Below, one piece after another: positions 17,616-28,400 of a DNA stretch of 64,000 nucleotides. The stretch is from positions 186,001-250,000 of the forward strand of contig JASANG010004131.1 in assembly GCA_030248215.1 (NCBI GenBank). The letters are read 5' to 3'. Each line of letters begins with the position of its first letter. The stretch's first letter is position 1. The notes under the pieces were generated by a model that worked only from the letters and a program-made list of their open reading frames with translations, was not told the origin of the DNA and did not search any database. The position numbers and the translations under genes were made by a program. Source of the stretch: Enoplolaimus lenunculus. Lineage: Eukaryota; Nematoda; Enoplea; Enoplida; Thoracostomopsidae.

Positions 17616-17900
17616 GACCCATGTAAAGATCAGGGGCTGAACGTTTTTCTGTGGGACTAGAATAGAGCAAGATTAAGCTTTAGACTAATTTTTTAGCTTG
17701 GCCTAGGCTTAGGCTTAGGAATAAACTCATTATTTACGCTTAGGCTTAGGCTTTGGCTTAGGCTTAGGAATAAACTCATTATTTACGCTTAGGCTAGGCT
17801 TAGGCTTAGGAATAAACTCATTATTTACGCTTAGGCTTAGGCTTAGGCTTAGGCTTAGAAATATGCTTATAACTGTTCCACCCCGGTTGTTTACATTGAC
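17616..17900. mobile_element. TTAGGC-bearing hAT-like MITE (285 bp)
   Basis: TIRs are GACCCATGTAAAGATCAGGG and the inverse at the right end. Inside, GGCTTA runs alternate with AATAAACTCATTATTTACGC, present three times. The flanks AATGTTTT and AATCGTTT match at 6 of 8 bases. This is the copy with the longest hexamer array in the window. Confidence 0.75.
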
Positions 17901-18159
17901 AATCGTTTCAGTGAGATCATAACATATAAAACGTATAAATTTATTAAGGAATATTATTCAGCAAAATATAAAAGTTTCACCGACAACGTAAAACAAAAGT
18001 CAAAGTCGCAGCATTTGTCCCCGCCACTCTTTTCATCAGATCGCGACCACCTTCCTGCTTTTTTAATACGAATAATATAATTTTACAGCTGGTTGCGATT
18101 TGTATATATACAAAACAATTTTTAACCGATTCACGTTGCAATATTTCAAATATTCCATG

Positions 18160-18781
18160 CAGGGTGCAACCGGAATTATAAAATGCCGGAATCGGAAAGT
18201 TGAAAAAGTACCGGAACCGGAGCCGGAACCAGACGACAAAAAATACTTTTTACTGAAAAATTCATTTTAACGCTATTTTGTCGGTGCAACCGGAATATAA
18301 AATGCCGGAATCGGAAAGTTGAAAAAGTACCGGAACCGGAGCCGGAACCAGAGAACAAAAAATACTTTTTACTGAAAAATTCATTTTAACGCTATTTTGT
18401 CGGTGCAACCGGAATATAAAATGCCGGAATCGGAAAGTTGAAAAAGTACCGGAACCGGAGCCGGAACCAGAGAACAAAAAATACTTTTTACTGAAAAATT
18501 CATTTTTAACGCTATTTTGTCACTTTTATGGTGTAAACAAACCATTTAGAATGCCTAAATCCGGAAACGAATGTAGTAGCTGGAAACGTAAATTATGGGG
18601 TATGGTACAGGTTGACAATTTTGGCAATACACACTCAGACAATTTTAGAAAAACAAGTTAGAATAATATACCATTTTCAATACCAAAAAACTCCGGTAAA
18701 AAATACCGGATTTGTTACCGGAACAGGATAGTGAGAAATACCGAATGTCTTTACCGGAACCGGAATTCCGGTTCCACCCTG
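18160..18781. mobile_element. CAGGGTGCAACCGG TIR element with a threefold 119-bp tandem repeat
   Basis: It starts CAGGGTGCAACCGGAAT and ends ATTCCGGTTCCACCCTG, a clear inverted pair. From 18163 a unit of 119-120 bp occurs three times (starts 18163, 18283 and 18402), each carrying ACCGGAACCGGAGCCGGAAC. The flanking 8-mers ATTCCATG and ATTCTTGA share only 4 bases, so the insertion is old or the duplication is not 8 bp. Reading frames in the array reflect the repeat, not a gene. Confidence 0.7.
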
Positions 18782-19050
18782 ATTCTTGATTAAAACTGCA
18801 ACATTATTAGCATAAGCACATATCAGGATAAACGGGGTTTCACTGGTTTTATCGAGTTCGAGCCAAAAGTCCTATAAATCTCAATGCCATTAGTATAGAA
18901 ATGAGCAAAGGTGAAAATTTGGTTGAACGCAACCATACACAAAACATTCGCGCCGTGCTGTTACATTTCGCATTTGCACTGATCGCAATTTGGCCAGCAC
19001 ATAACGGCAAAACTCTCACAATAGCCATAATCCAAAACTATAGACGAATC

Positions 19051-19250
19051 GGCCAAAGTAAAGAACAGGGAAGGAACAGTATTATATATAAGCGCATACC
19101 TAAGCCTAAGCCTCAGCCTAAGCCTAAACGTAAGAATGAGTTTGCTCCTAAGCCAAAGCCTAAGCGAAGCAAAAATATAAGTCTAAAGCTTAAGCTTACT
19201 CTATTCTAGTCCCATAGAAAAACGTTTCGCCCTTGATCTTTACATGGGCC
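19051..19250. mobile_element. TTAGGC-bearing hAT-like MITE (200 bp)
   Basis: Ends are GGCCAAAGTAAAGAACAGGG and the inverse CCTTGATCTTTACATGGGCC, with TAAGCCTAAGCC runs and a TAAGTCTAAAGCTTAAGC motif inside. The flanks GACGAATC and GACAAATG match at 6 of 8. It lies about 180 bases past the neurexin stop codon, so the neurexin 3'UTR may include it. Confidence 0.8.
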
Positions 19251-19429
19251 GACAAATGTTACAGTTCTGTGATATCGCTTATCGCCATCCTCGTACAAAT
19301 CACGCCTTCACAGGTTTTTGATATTCTGTCGAAATGCAGTTAAATATCCCGGTTCGATTTGAAGTCCAAGATAAAGGTATAAAACCTAATTGGATAACCA
19401 AATCGATAACGCTGTAGCATCGTTTAACC

Positions 19430-22400
19430 TCACACAAACCACTCTTTTACTGGTTTTCGATACCCTGGCGACGTACCGTTACATTTTGCGCTTCCATTAA
19501 TCGAACTTTGGACAGCATTGCCTGGCGGATAAATTGTGGCGCCTCGTTGCGCATCGTCAGCCACAACTAATTCGTTTCCAGCTGCAGTTGCAATCAAATG
19601 CTGATACGATTTAATATCTTCACCGCCCCCACCATGCGCTTGCGCGTCATAAGGCCTCCGTTTACATTTACACGCCAAAAATATCAACAAAAATATTACA
19701 ACAACTGCGCCAACGGAAATTCCAACAATCAACGAAGTGTTCGTTTCACTGGATTGTTTGGCCGGTGGTGGCCCACCTGGTTGTCCACGTGAATCCGTAC
19801 TGTCGCCGTCTAAATTTTCACCGGTTTCACCGCCGTTCGACGAATATATCGGGGTTAGTTCTGGTTTTGGAGCTGGGGGTACGTTTGGTGGCCGGGTATA
19901 CTGTTCGCCGCCGCGTGTCGGTTTTAATTTCGGTGAGGTATGTGCAGGTTGAAAGATTTGTAGACCACTGGTATCCGAAGTTACGTCTTGAGGCGATCTC
20001 GATGGGGCAATCGAGTGGTGTTGCGTCGACGCAATTGGCGATGAAGTTGCGTATGGTATTATTAATGCTGAAATAGCAAATGAATTACGATTATTTAAAT
20101 CGCGTCACCAAATCAAAAAGTGACCGACAATTTTTAATCAGAACTGAGCCAGTTTTTGTAGGTAAACAAGCCTGTGATAGCAGGACGACGATTCGTTCAA
20201 TGTTTTTCAAACATTGAGATCCAATAAATATTATATATAGTACTGTAGTGACCCGAATAAGAGCGGGTTAATAAGAGAGTGGGTCTCCATTTTGAGTCCC
20301 AATCTATTGGAGTCCGTATCCGTAATAAGAGTCCGTAAGCGGACAGAGTCAAAGTCCGCAAATGTTAATTATTCCTAATTGTACTGCATAAATAACTCCA
20401 GGACCAAATAAAGTTGAGTTCGAAACTTTAAAGCATGTTTAAGTTTTGAAAATACATTCCCAGGTATAACCATGCATTACCGCTCAATATTTTGATACAA
20501 AATAAACGTTTGATTCAACGGATACTTGCAATACCGCATATATCAGTACAAAGGGCGGTGGATGGAGGGTTAACAAAATATAACAGTCCGTAACCGAATA
20601 ACAGGGGTACCCTCTGGAGAGGCCAAATAAATATCGATCACCCTATTCGGGTCACTACAGTCGTTCTTTAGACTTATGAAATGGAATGGACGACATGAAG
20701 GAGAAAAAGTTGTTACCAACATCATCTTTCTGTAAAGACACTTTGAAACATAACGAAACAGCAACCTAACGTTTCGATTCGCGCAGTTGGCGGAGTTCAG
20801 TGGTTTCCAGACCCTATCCTGCCTACACACCGGGTATTAAGTTGGGCAACACGGTATCGCGACAATTCGTCGCCCGACAACTCGTCGACGGACAACTTAT
20901 AATCAGAAATCTCATCCATTCGACAATTTGTCGAAATTCAGTATGTTTATGTTTAGGCGTAGCCTTAGGATTAAGCTTATTATTATTATGCACAGGCTTA
21001 GATTTAATGATAAAGCAATGTTGGGCGACAAGTTGTCGGGCGACGAATAGTCGTAGACTCAGGAAACACTCCGCCAGAATGCTTGTGTCCACAAACACTT
21101 TTCGTGGCATTCGTCATTTAAAAAACTTAACAGCAAATAAAGGAAATTGACATTGCGCGTTCTAATCAATCATATCATTTAGAAAAAAATAGAATAAACA
21201 TCATTGCTTTACGCCACGTGTTCGTAAACAGTCAACAAAATTAATGAGCCAATAAATTTTCGACTTTTGACTGAAAGTAAACATAATGTCATAGCTAGCG
21301 GAAACCTTTACAAAATTTATAAATAATTAATTGATTTTTACTTACATTTTTATTAATTTATTACATAAAACAATATTACAAACTCCGGTTTAATGAACAT
21401 AAGCATACGATAAGTAAGTAGACAAGAGTGTATCGAAGTTTTCATTTCTTGAACGTATAAAATCACGTAAAATTAGAAATTTTTTAACCTCTTAAAATTC
21501 ATATCCTAAATCCTGTACAATGTACTTTTTGGTCTTTTAAGAAATTTTAGGAAATAAATTCCTTTATCCCTGTTTGTATTTCAAGAAATATATACACACA
21601 CATATATATATATGTATCTTCTATGAAGTCTGTTTGAGCACCGCCTTAACTTGGTGTATAGGTAAAACCAACCTATCTTAATTAGGATTACTGCAAAAAT
21701 GAATTACAAATGTGTAAAGAAAACTAAGCGGCAATAGAGTTTTTGCATTCAATCGATAACTTTTTCGAGATTCTTTGTTGCTTGAGAGACCAGTAAAGCC
21801 GAAAAGAACCAAACGAAGCATAATACTGTATTGAGCCGAATAACAATGAAGTGATAGTAGTAAGTCAGAGTCCCAATTTTGAGTCTGAATCAATTAGAGT
21901 CTATATCCTTAATCTATAAGAGGCTGTAAATAGAAAGAAAGGTTCCAAAATTCGTTCTTTGTTACTCGAGAGACGATTAACGAAAAAAGGAACGAATTAT
22001 ATATGTTGTATTGAGTTGAATACGAGCGAAGTGATAGTAATAAGTCAGAGTCCCAATTTTGAGTCTGAATCAATTAGAGTCTATATCCTTATATCCCTAT
22101 GCGGCCGTAATAGATATGGTCCAAATTTCCTTATTAGAGTCCGAATTATCAAAATTAGAGTAACATGGATTCTGAATCACCTAAACTTAAGTACAGAATT
22201 TTGTTACTTAAATAGCTATATTCATAGCAGTATACTCAAGTTTTAAAAGTATATTCCAAAGTAACGGACTTAAATCCTACAGAATGCGAATAGTAAGGGG
22301 GATCTCTATGAAAAGGCAGTTTTTATTCGAGTAACTACAGCATAATATAGAAGGGGTTTCAATGACGTAGTTCAAACTAAGAGCGTCCAGGAGGCTTCAG

Positions 22401-25400
22401 ACGTCTACAATTGTTTGATTCAAGTGAACTCATTTTCTAAAATGAATGGTTTGTCTTTTACTGATTTGTAGTCATTTCCAACACAGGGTTCGCTAAAAAA
22501 TCTTTCAGTTAGAGTTAGCTGAACGTATGTACGAAAATTACGGCATTATAATGGTATAACCGCAGAGTATTTTAGGATCGACCTCAATATGCCTACCCCG
22601 TTCCAAAACCATATTACATCGTCAATGCGTTGTTGTCTTACATGAAACCATTTAATCAGGTTCAACTTGATAAAATAATTGTCGACTCTCAAACTCATTA
22701 CAATATTTGGTCAATGTTACTTTTAGGGGCGTAACAGCAGATTAAGCGTATTCCTAAGCCTAAGTCTAAGCCTAAGCCGAAGCAAAAAATGTAATCTAGA
22801 ATCTAAACCTACTCTTTTATAGACCCAAAACAAACCTGGACGCCTTTTAAAGTAACATGGTCCCAATATTCAAAGAAAACGTAACGAGCTTTAAATTCCG
22901 TCCATGAGCACGTTTTGTTCCAGTTTGGCAAAGAACGACTCGTAAATTTAGCAAAGGATATAAGCAAATATGTTTTTTTTGGTTCCAATCACATCAACCA
23001 TATGCCGCTGTATAAAGGTGATAAAAATGCATTTAAGTAAATTAAAACTTGATACCCAAGTGAGTTTCGGTAATATAACTTCATTCTATATAGTGCAATA
23101 GCGTATTGTTAGTTTGGGCCAATGTAAACAACAGGGCCGTAACAGTAGTATAATCGTATTCCTGAGCCTAAGCCTAAGCTTACGCCTAAGCAAAAATTAG
23201 TCTATAGCTTAAGCGTACTCTATTGCAGTCCAGCAGAAAAACGTTCCAACCCTGATCTTTACATGAGCCGTCGTGTGGAATAAATTGGCTGGGTTTCTGA
23301 ATTGTTACTTACGTATTTACTTAAGTTATACTTAAGTAATTACTTAAGTCACTGACTTAAGTAATGAGCAAAAACAAACAAACGCATATGTGAGCCATTG
23401 TCATAACAAGGAAGTAACAGTTTCGCTTTATATTAAGCAGGCTCCAGTCTACAGTTTCAATTAGACCAAGGTTAGTATGCCTGAACAGTTAATTTGTAAT
23501 ATATCAAATTTAATCAGCAACTTAAGTATTTACTTAAATTGTGTACGCTTTTATAAACGAGACAATTGCTAAGTAATTACTTAGCACGTACTTAAGTACT
23601 ACGTTGTACTTATGTAGGGTTTCGGGAACCGAGCCAAAATTTCCAAAGCCAATGCTTTCATGTCACCGGCGCAAAATGAAGGCATTTTAGTCGGCGAAAG
23701 TAGAGAACGCTGTAGCAAAATTTTCCCAATATCAATTAATCTAATTCTACAACAAAGAATTCAAGTTATTATTTTTTACCAGTATTCTAAGATTCGCTGC
23801 TAACCAAAAATAATGAATTGGGACTTAAATAGATTTCAAAAGCTAGTCACTACAAAGGTTAATAATTTCACCGATCGAACTTCTTCATAAATTGGAAGCT
23901 GTTAGGAGTGTAAACTTAGGCTTCAGTTTAGGTTTAGGCTTAGGCTTACTCTTAGTATTGAATAATATTATAAATACTAATGTGTGGTGAGTTGCGGAAA
24001 TGAAGTAAAGTATCAATATATATAAAGGGTTGCGATATACTTTTGTTGACGTCCAGCGTCGTCCGTCATCCGTACGGCGCCTTCCGTCACCGTGCGTCAC
24101 ACGTACGGCGCCGTCCGTCACCGTGCGGTATCGTACGCAAATAACTAACGTACGATAACGTATGGTACGACCGGTGACGGACGGCGTCGCACGGATGACG
24201 GACGGCGCCGTACGGATGACAGACGGCGCCGTACGGATGACAGACGGCGCCGTACGGATGACAGACGGCGCCGTACGGGCGACGCACGATGACGGACGGT
24301 GTCTGATGTCAAGTATAGGGCAACCCTAACCCTATTAAGATTCTTTATAAAAAAAACCCTGTTCATCCAAACTGAACAATTTTCGAGTTGCCATCTCCAC
24401 AGCTAAATTAAACTCAGTTCAAGAAAACGTTTCAGTCACAGGGTAATTTCCGGTTTCAAAATTGACTTTTCATATTTTATCGTTTACATTCATGTCTAGT
24501 GATTCAACGGCATAGTCTAAGCGTATACCATAATATAAGATTCCCACACAAGCCTTAACACAAAATCAGCAACGGCTTTGAGCCGAAAAATTGTTTTTAT
24601 TTTAGTACCGGTTGCAGTGCAACTATTTTAGTTTATAGGTTTTAGATCTGGTAAACGGACGGTAAAATAAACATTTGGTACAATTTTAGTTTGTTTTTAA
24701 TTTAAAAGTGAAAACACCAGTTTCTGTTTTTTTGAAACCATATTTAAACTAAAATGTTATTCCGATTTTTTTCAGAAAATATAAGCGTTTCCTAACAAAA
24801 TTATTTCTTTAAATTTTACTAAAATCAATGGCTCTTGTACACTTTCCAACCATATTAAATTTTAGGGTTTGGCAAAAGTTTAGGCTTCACGATCAGGCAA
24901 AGGCATTTCACAGTTGTACGCCTAAGCCTGTGAGAAGGCAAGTCTAAAAGACCCAAATTATTTTTTCAAGGCTAAAAAATCTAAATGTTATCTCCACAAA
25001 CTGCTCATTTCTCAAGTTTCATATCTAACAACATATCTAGAATTTTATACTTGGTTGAAGTTAATTTTCGTAAATACTAGTTCTCGGCTTTCTTAGTCAA
25101 ACAAACGCGACCTCTACTGTTACCCCAGTTCCTCGCTTTAAATCAGACCCGTAACCGGCTAAATCTGCTGGAAAAAGGAAAATTTTAACGAAGGTTATGT
25201 AAGAATTTCATGTGATTTCACATAACTTTACAAGCGCCCCGAAAACTTTGTTTATAGAAGTAAATATAATACTTTCTGGAAGCTAACCGCCACAACGTTT
25301 TTGCTCGCTTTTTGGCTATGGGACTGGCTTGAGTTTATCAGCAACTACTGAAGCGTCTACGCTCACAACTTCAGAATACAGCACTCTAGCTCTGTAAAAC

Positions 25401-28400
25401 GCGGTTTATCCTTGTTCAGATTCGTTGTTAAATAATACCGTTAGTATCTTATCCTATAAAAGAATACAAAAAGACGGTAAAAACGAAAACAATATATTGT
25501 AAGCGGGACATTATAATTGAATACCGCACGCGCCTTCTTGTAAAGGTGTTGAGGGTTTTTTTCACTGAGCAGAAAAGCCAAATTTATAATGATGCTACGC
25601 AACGCCTTTTTTTATAAACCGCAACGCGTTCGTAGTTTTCGAGGTATATTCGTGCCAGGGGCTTAGCCATATTTGCATCTCTAACATTCAAAACGATATT
25701 CTACAGTCAGGTGCGTTTTTTGTCTCTCTAGAGATTTCGATAGGAGATATATTCCTTTTATTCCTCCCCTTGCATTCGCTTCTGATACCTGGACCCATGT
25801 ATAGAACAGGGCCGGATCGTTTTCCGGCGGGGCTGTAATACAGTCAGTTGAAGCTTTAGACTAACTTTTTTGCTTAGGCTTAGGCCTAGGCCTAGGCTTA
25901 GGCTTAGGCTTAGGCTTAGGCTTAGGCCTAGGCTTAGGCTTAGGAACAGTCTCATCCATAAGCTTAGACTTAGGCTTTGGCTTAGACGTAGGAATATGCT
26001 TAAATACTGTTCCGCCCCTGTTCTTTACATTGGCCGATACCTGCTACAAGCGGCAAAGAAACTAAAAGAAGCTTATACATAATATGCAAAGGCTGAAACT
26101 TTTCACTGAAAGCCTTATGCGCAAGAAAATTCGGCATGAATTAAAGCTTTTGTCCTATGACATCAACGGCAAAGTTTTTCAGTTATGGCATCAGTTAAAG
26201 TTTGGCTTTTAGGAAACTTTGATTTATTTGATTTTTGCTTCGGTTTTCGAAATGTTAAAATACGACGAGTCAGTTTTGTGATTATTCAAGTTGCGTCTGC
26301 AAGTCCTACGGCGTAAAAAAATTTGCACATGCATACTGCAGATGCACGTTGTTGCTGCAAAACCTTACTTGAATATATGAATAAGATTGTACTGCAAGAA
26401 CAGTAAGATATTTCACCGAGTGAGCACGGAATAAAATGATTTTTATGGGGATTGTCGGATTGTGCAACAGAGCTATTATAAGTATGGCCAACAAAAATTA
26501 GTACCAATGGCTAGACCCATATTAAGCTGTGTTATAGATATTTCAAGAAAATTGCCGAAATTAGTAAATAATGTTTTACTAGTGTCACCACTTCTGCTTT
26601 TTTAATATGCTAAGAACCAGCGGCACAACTAGAAACTGTTAGCAGAGTGAGCTACAACATCTTAAGAGAGGGGCATCGACAACGTTTCAGCCGCTTTTAT
26701 ATTTAACGCTGTCGATAAAATTGTCGTCCAAACGAGTCACGAAAATGTCCGTTAGTGGCTACGTAGGCTACTAGTATCCTGTAGTTCTGACCCTACTGAC
26801 AACATATGTCTTCTGCATGACGATATCCAATGTTACTATTTGAAGGAAACAGCAGCGTAAACATATTGCAAGCGGGGTCGAGAGACGCCCAATGTCATGT
26901 AAAAAATATTTTTTACAAAACGCGACGGTGCGCGGTGCCGGACGGGACCGCTAGGGGCGTCTAAACTATACTTTTATTTAGCTCAATCTTAAGGATAAAC
27001 CTAAAACTTACCTTAAGCCCTAGTTTAAGCATTTAGTGTAAAGTTTATTCTTATTTTATTGATGCCGAGCTGAAAAACAAGACGCAGCTAAATGTAAACA
27101 TGGGCAATACAGAATAAAACGTTAGCAAAAGTTATTAAACAACCATATCCAACTCACTTGTGGTTTCGTCCGGTTGAACATCGCATTCTGTGGCGTAGCG
27201 CTCGTCCGATTGGTCACTCTGGCAGTCCCCTGATCCAATAGATGGACCGTCGCCAGAAATGATCAAAGATGAATCTTCACCGCGACTTGGCCATGTATCG
27301 ATTGCGCTCTGAAATTGACAAAACGCTGCGATAAAGGTTACCTTGAAGTTGAAGCCAATCTTTAAACTTTGTAAACTTTAATAAAGCAGAAGGTAAAAAT
27401 TTTAAATGCGACAAAAACACTTGTAAGATTAGTAAGCCGAAGAAAGATGTTCTTCTTTGAAAGAAAGTGACTTCCGGCTAAGCGTTTTGATGAGTAGGTA
27501 AACACAGCGGACGTCAGTTCTCTGCTCCCAATAGTGTGCTATACCGCCCTACAATGGATTATTCTTTGGTATTAAAATATTTAGGAACCCAATGTTTAGT
27601 TGCATAACAAGACAGACAGACAGTGAGAGCAGGCTCGTAGCCAGCTCACCTTGCTAGGGGGGTAAAAAATTTTCAAGACCGTACAAGAGTTTTCAATGAC
27701 TTACAAGCAAGGTTGAAAATTTTCCCATGTGGCGACTGAGTGTGCCCCTGCTCCCCTTCTGGCGACGAGCCCGATTGAGAGGAAGATGGCTACTACAAGA
27801 GTGCGCAAACTGTAAAGCTCTGTCACCCTGCAGGTATAAGAAGGATTCACGACCTACTAGGGGCTGTGATTTGGTGGAGTTCTTGGGGCTAGATTAACCA
27901 AAAAATATCTCAAACAAGGTACCTGCATCATTCGACTATCAATGCTTGGCAACGTTGGCACTTGTTTCACAGCGTTCCACATTGGATACACCGTTGCTGC
28001 CGGATCAAAATGTTGATGATTTAATCTTAAACGATTTAAATATCATATATGTTTATTGGTGGCGAATGGAATATGTCCCGTATCAGCTGTTATAAAATAG
28101 TGTAATTAATTCATGTTTAGTTGTTAATGGCGAATTTTTTTAAGTTATGCGCAATCCACAAATACGTGCGTTCACTGCGTGGAAATAAACATAAAGCAAA
28201 TCCCATATTCGAAATATTAATCACTAAATGTTTAAATTGAAATCAATTTCGGAAACACTTAAGTTTTCTGAAATTCAATTCACCAATAGTTGATTTATCT
28301 CAAAACTGTTGCTTTGACAGTAACAAAGTTCAAACTAGGAATACGGTAATTGAAAGAATTTTGAATTTTCAATATTAATATAGCTCAAATTTTCACTTCT

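Larger units (their letters stand above)
13140..19429. other. region between V-ATPase B and neurexin: repeats, no host gene seen
   Basis: This holds the 5' flank of V-ATPase B and the 3' flank of neurexin. I see tRNA-like SINE heads (13850-13925 and 14760-14833), a Ty3/Gypsy-type fossil (about 15240-16020), pieces of CCGGAGCC-rich TIR elements (about 16040-16474), a dispersed repeat copy (about 16575-16745), TTAGGC MITEs (17616-17900 and 19051-19250) and a tandem-bearing element (18160-18781). About 13940-14740 and 17100-17600 show nothing I recognise. No promoter motif stood out upstream of 13139. Confidence 0.6.

Noticed and set aside
17616-17900. True telomere or interstitial telomere from TTAGGC runs
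   Set aside because: The hexamers are short, degenerate and always lie between the same TIRs with 8-bp flank duplications.
18176-18477. Frames reading SGSGSGTFSTFRFR
   Set aside because: They come from the 119-bp tandem units of a TIR element.
24087-24366. Frames reading repeated HPYGAVC or SVRRRL
   Set aside because: They come from the 21-bp tandem array; no codon bias or family match.
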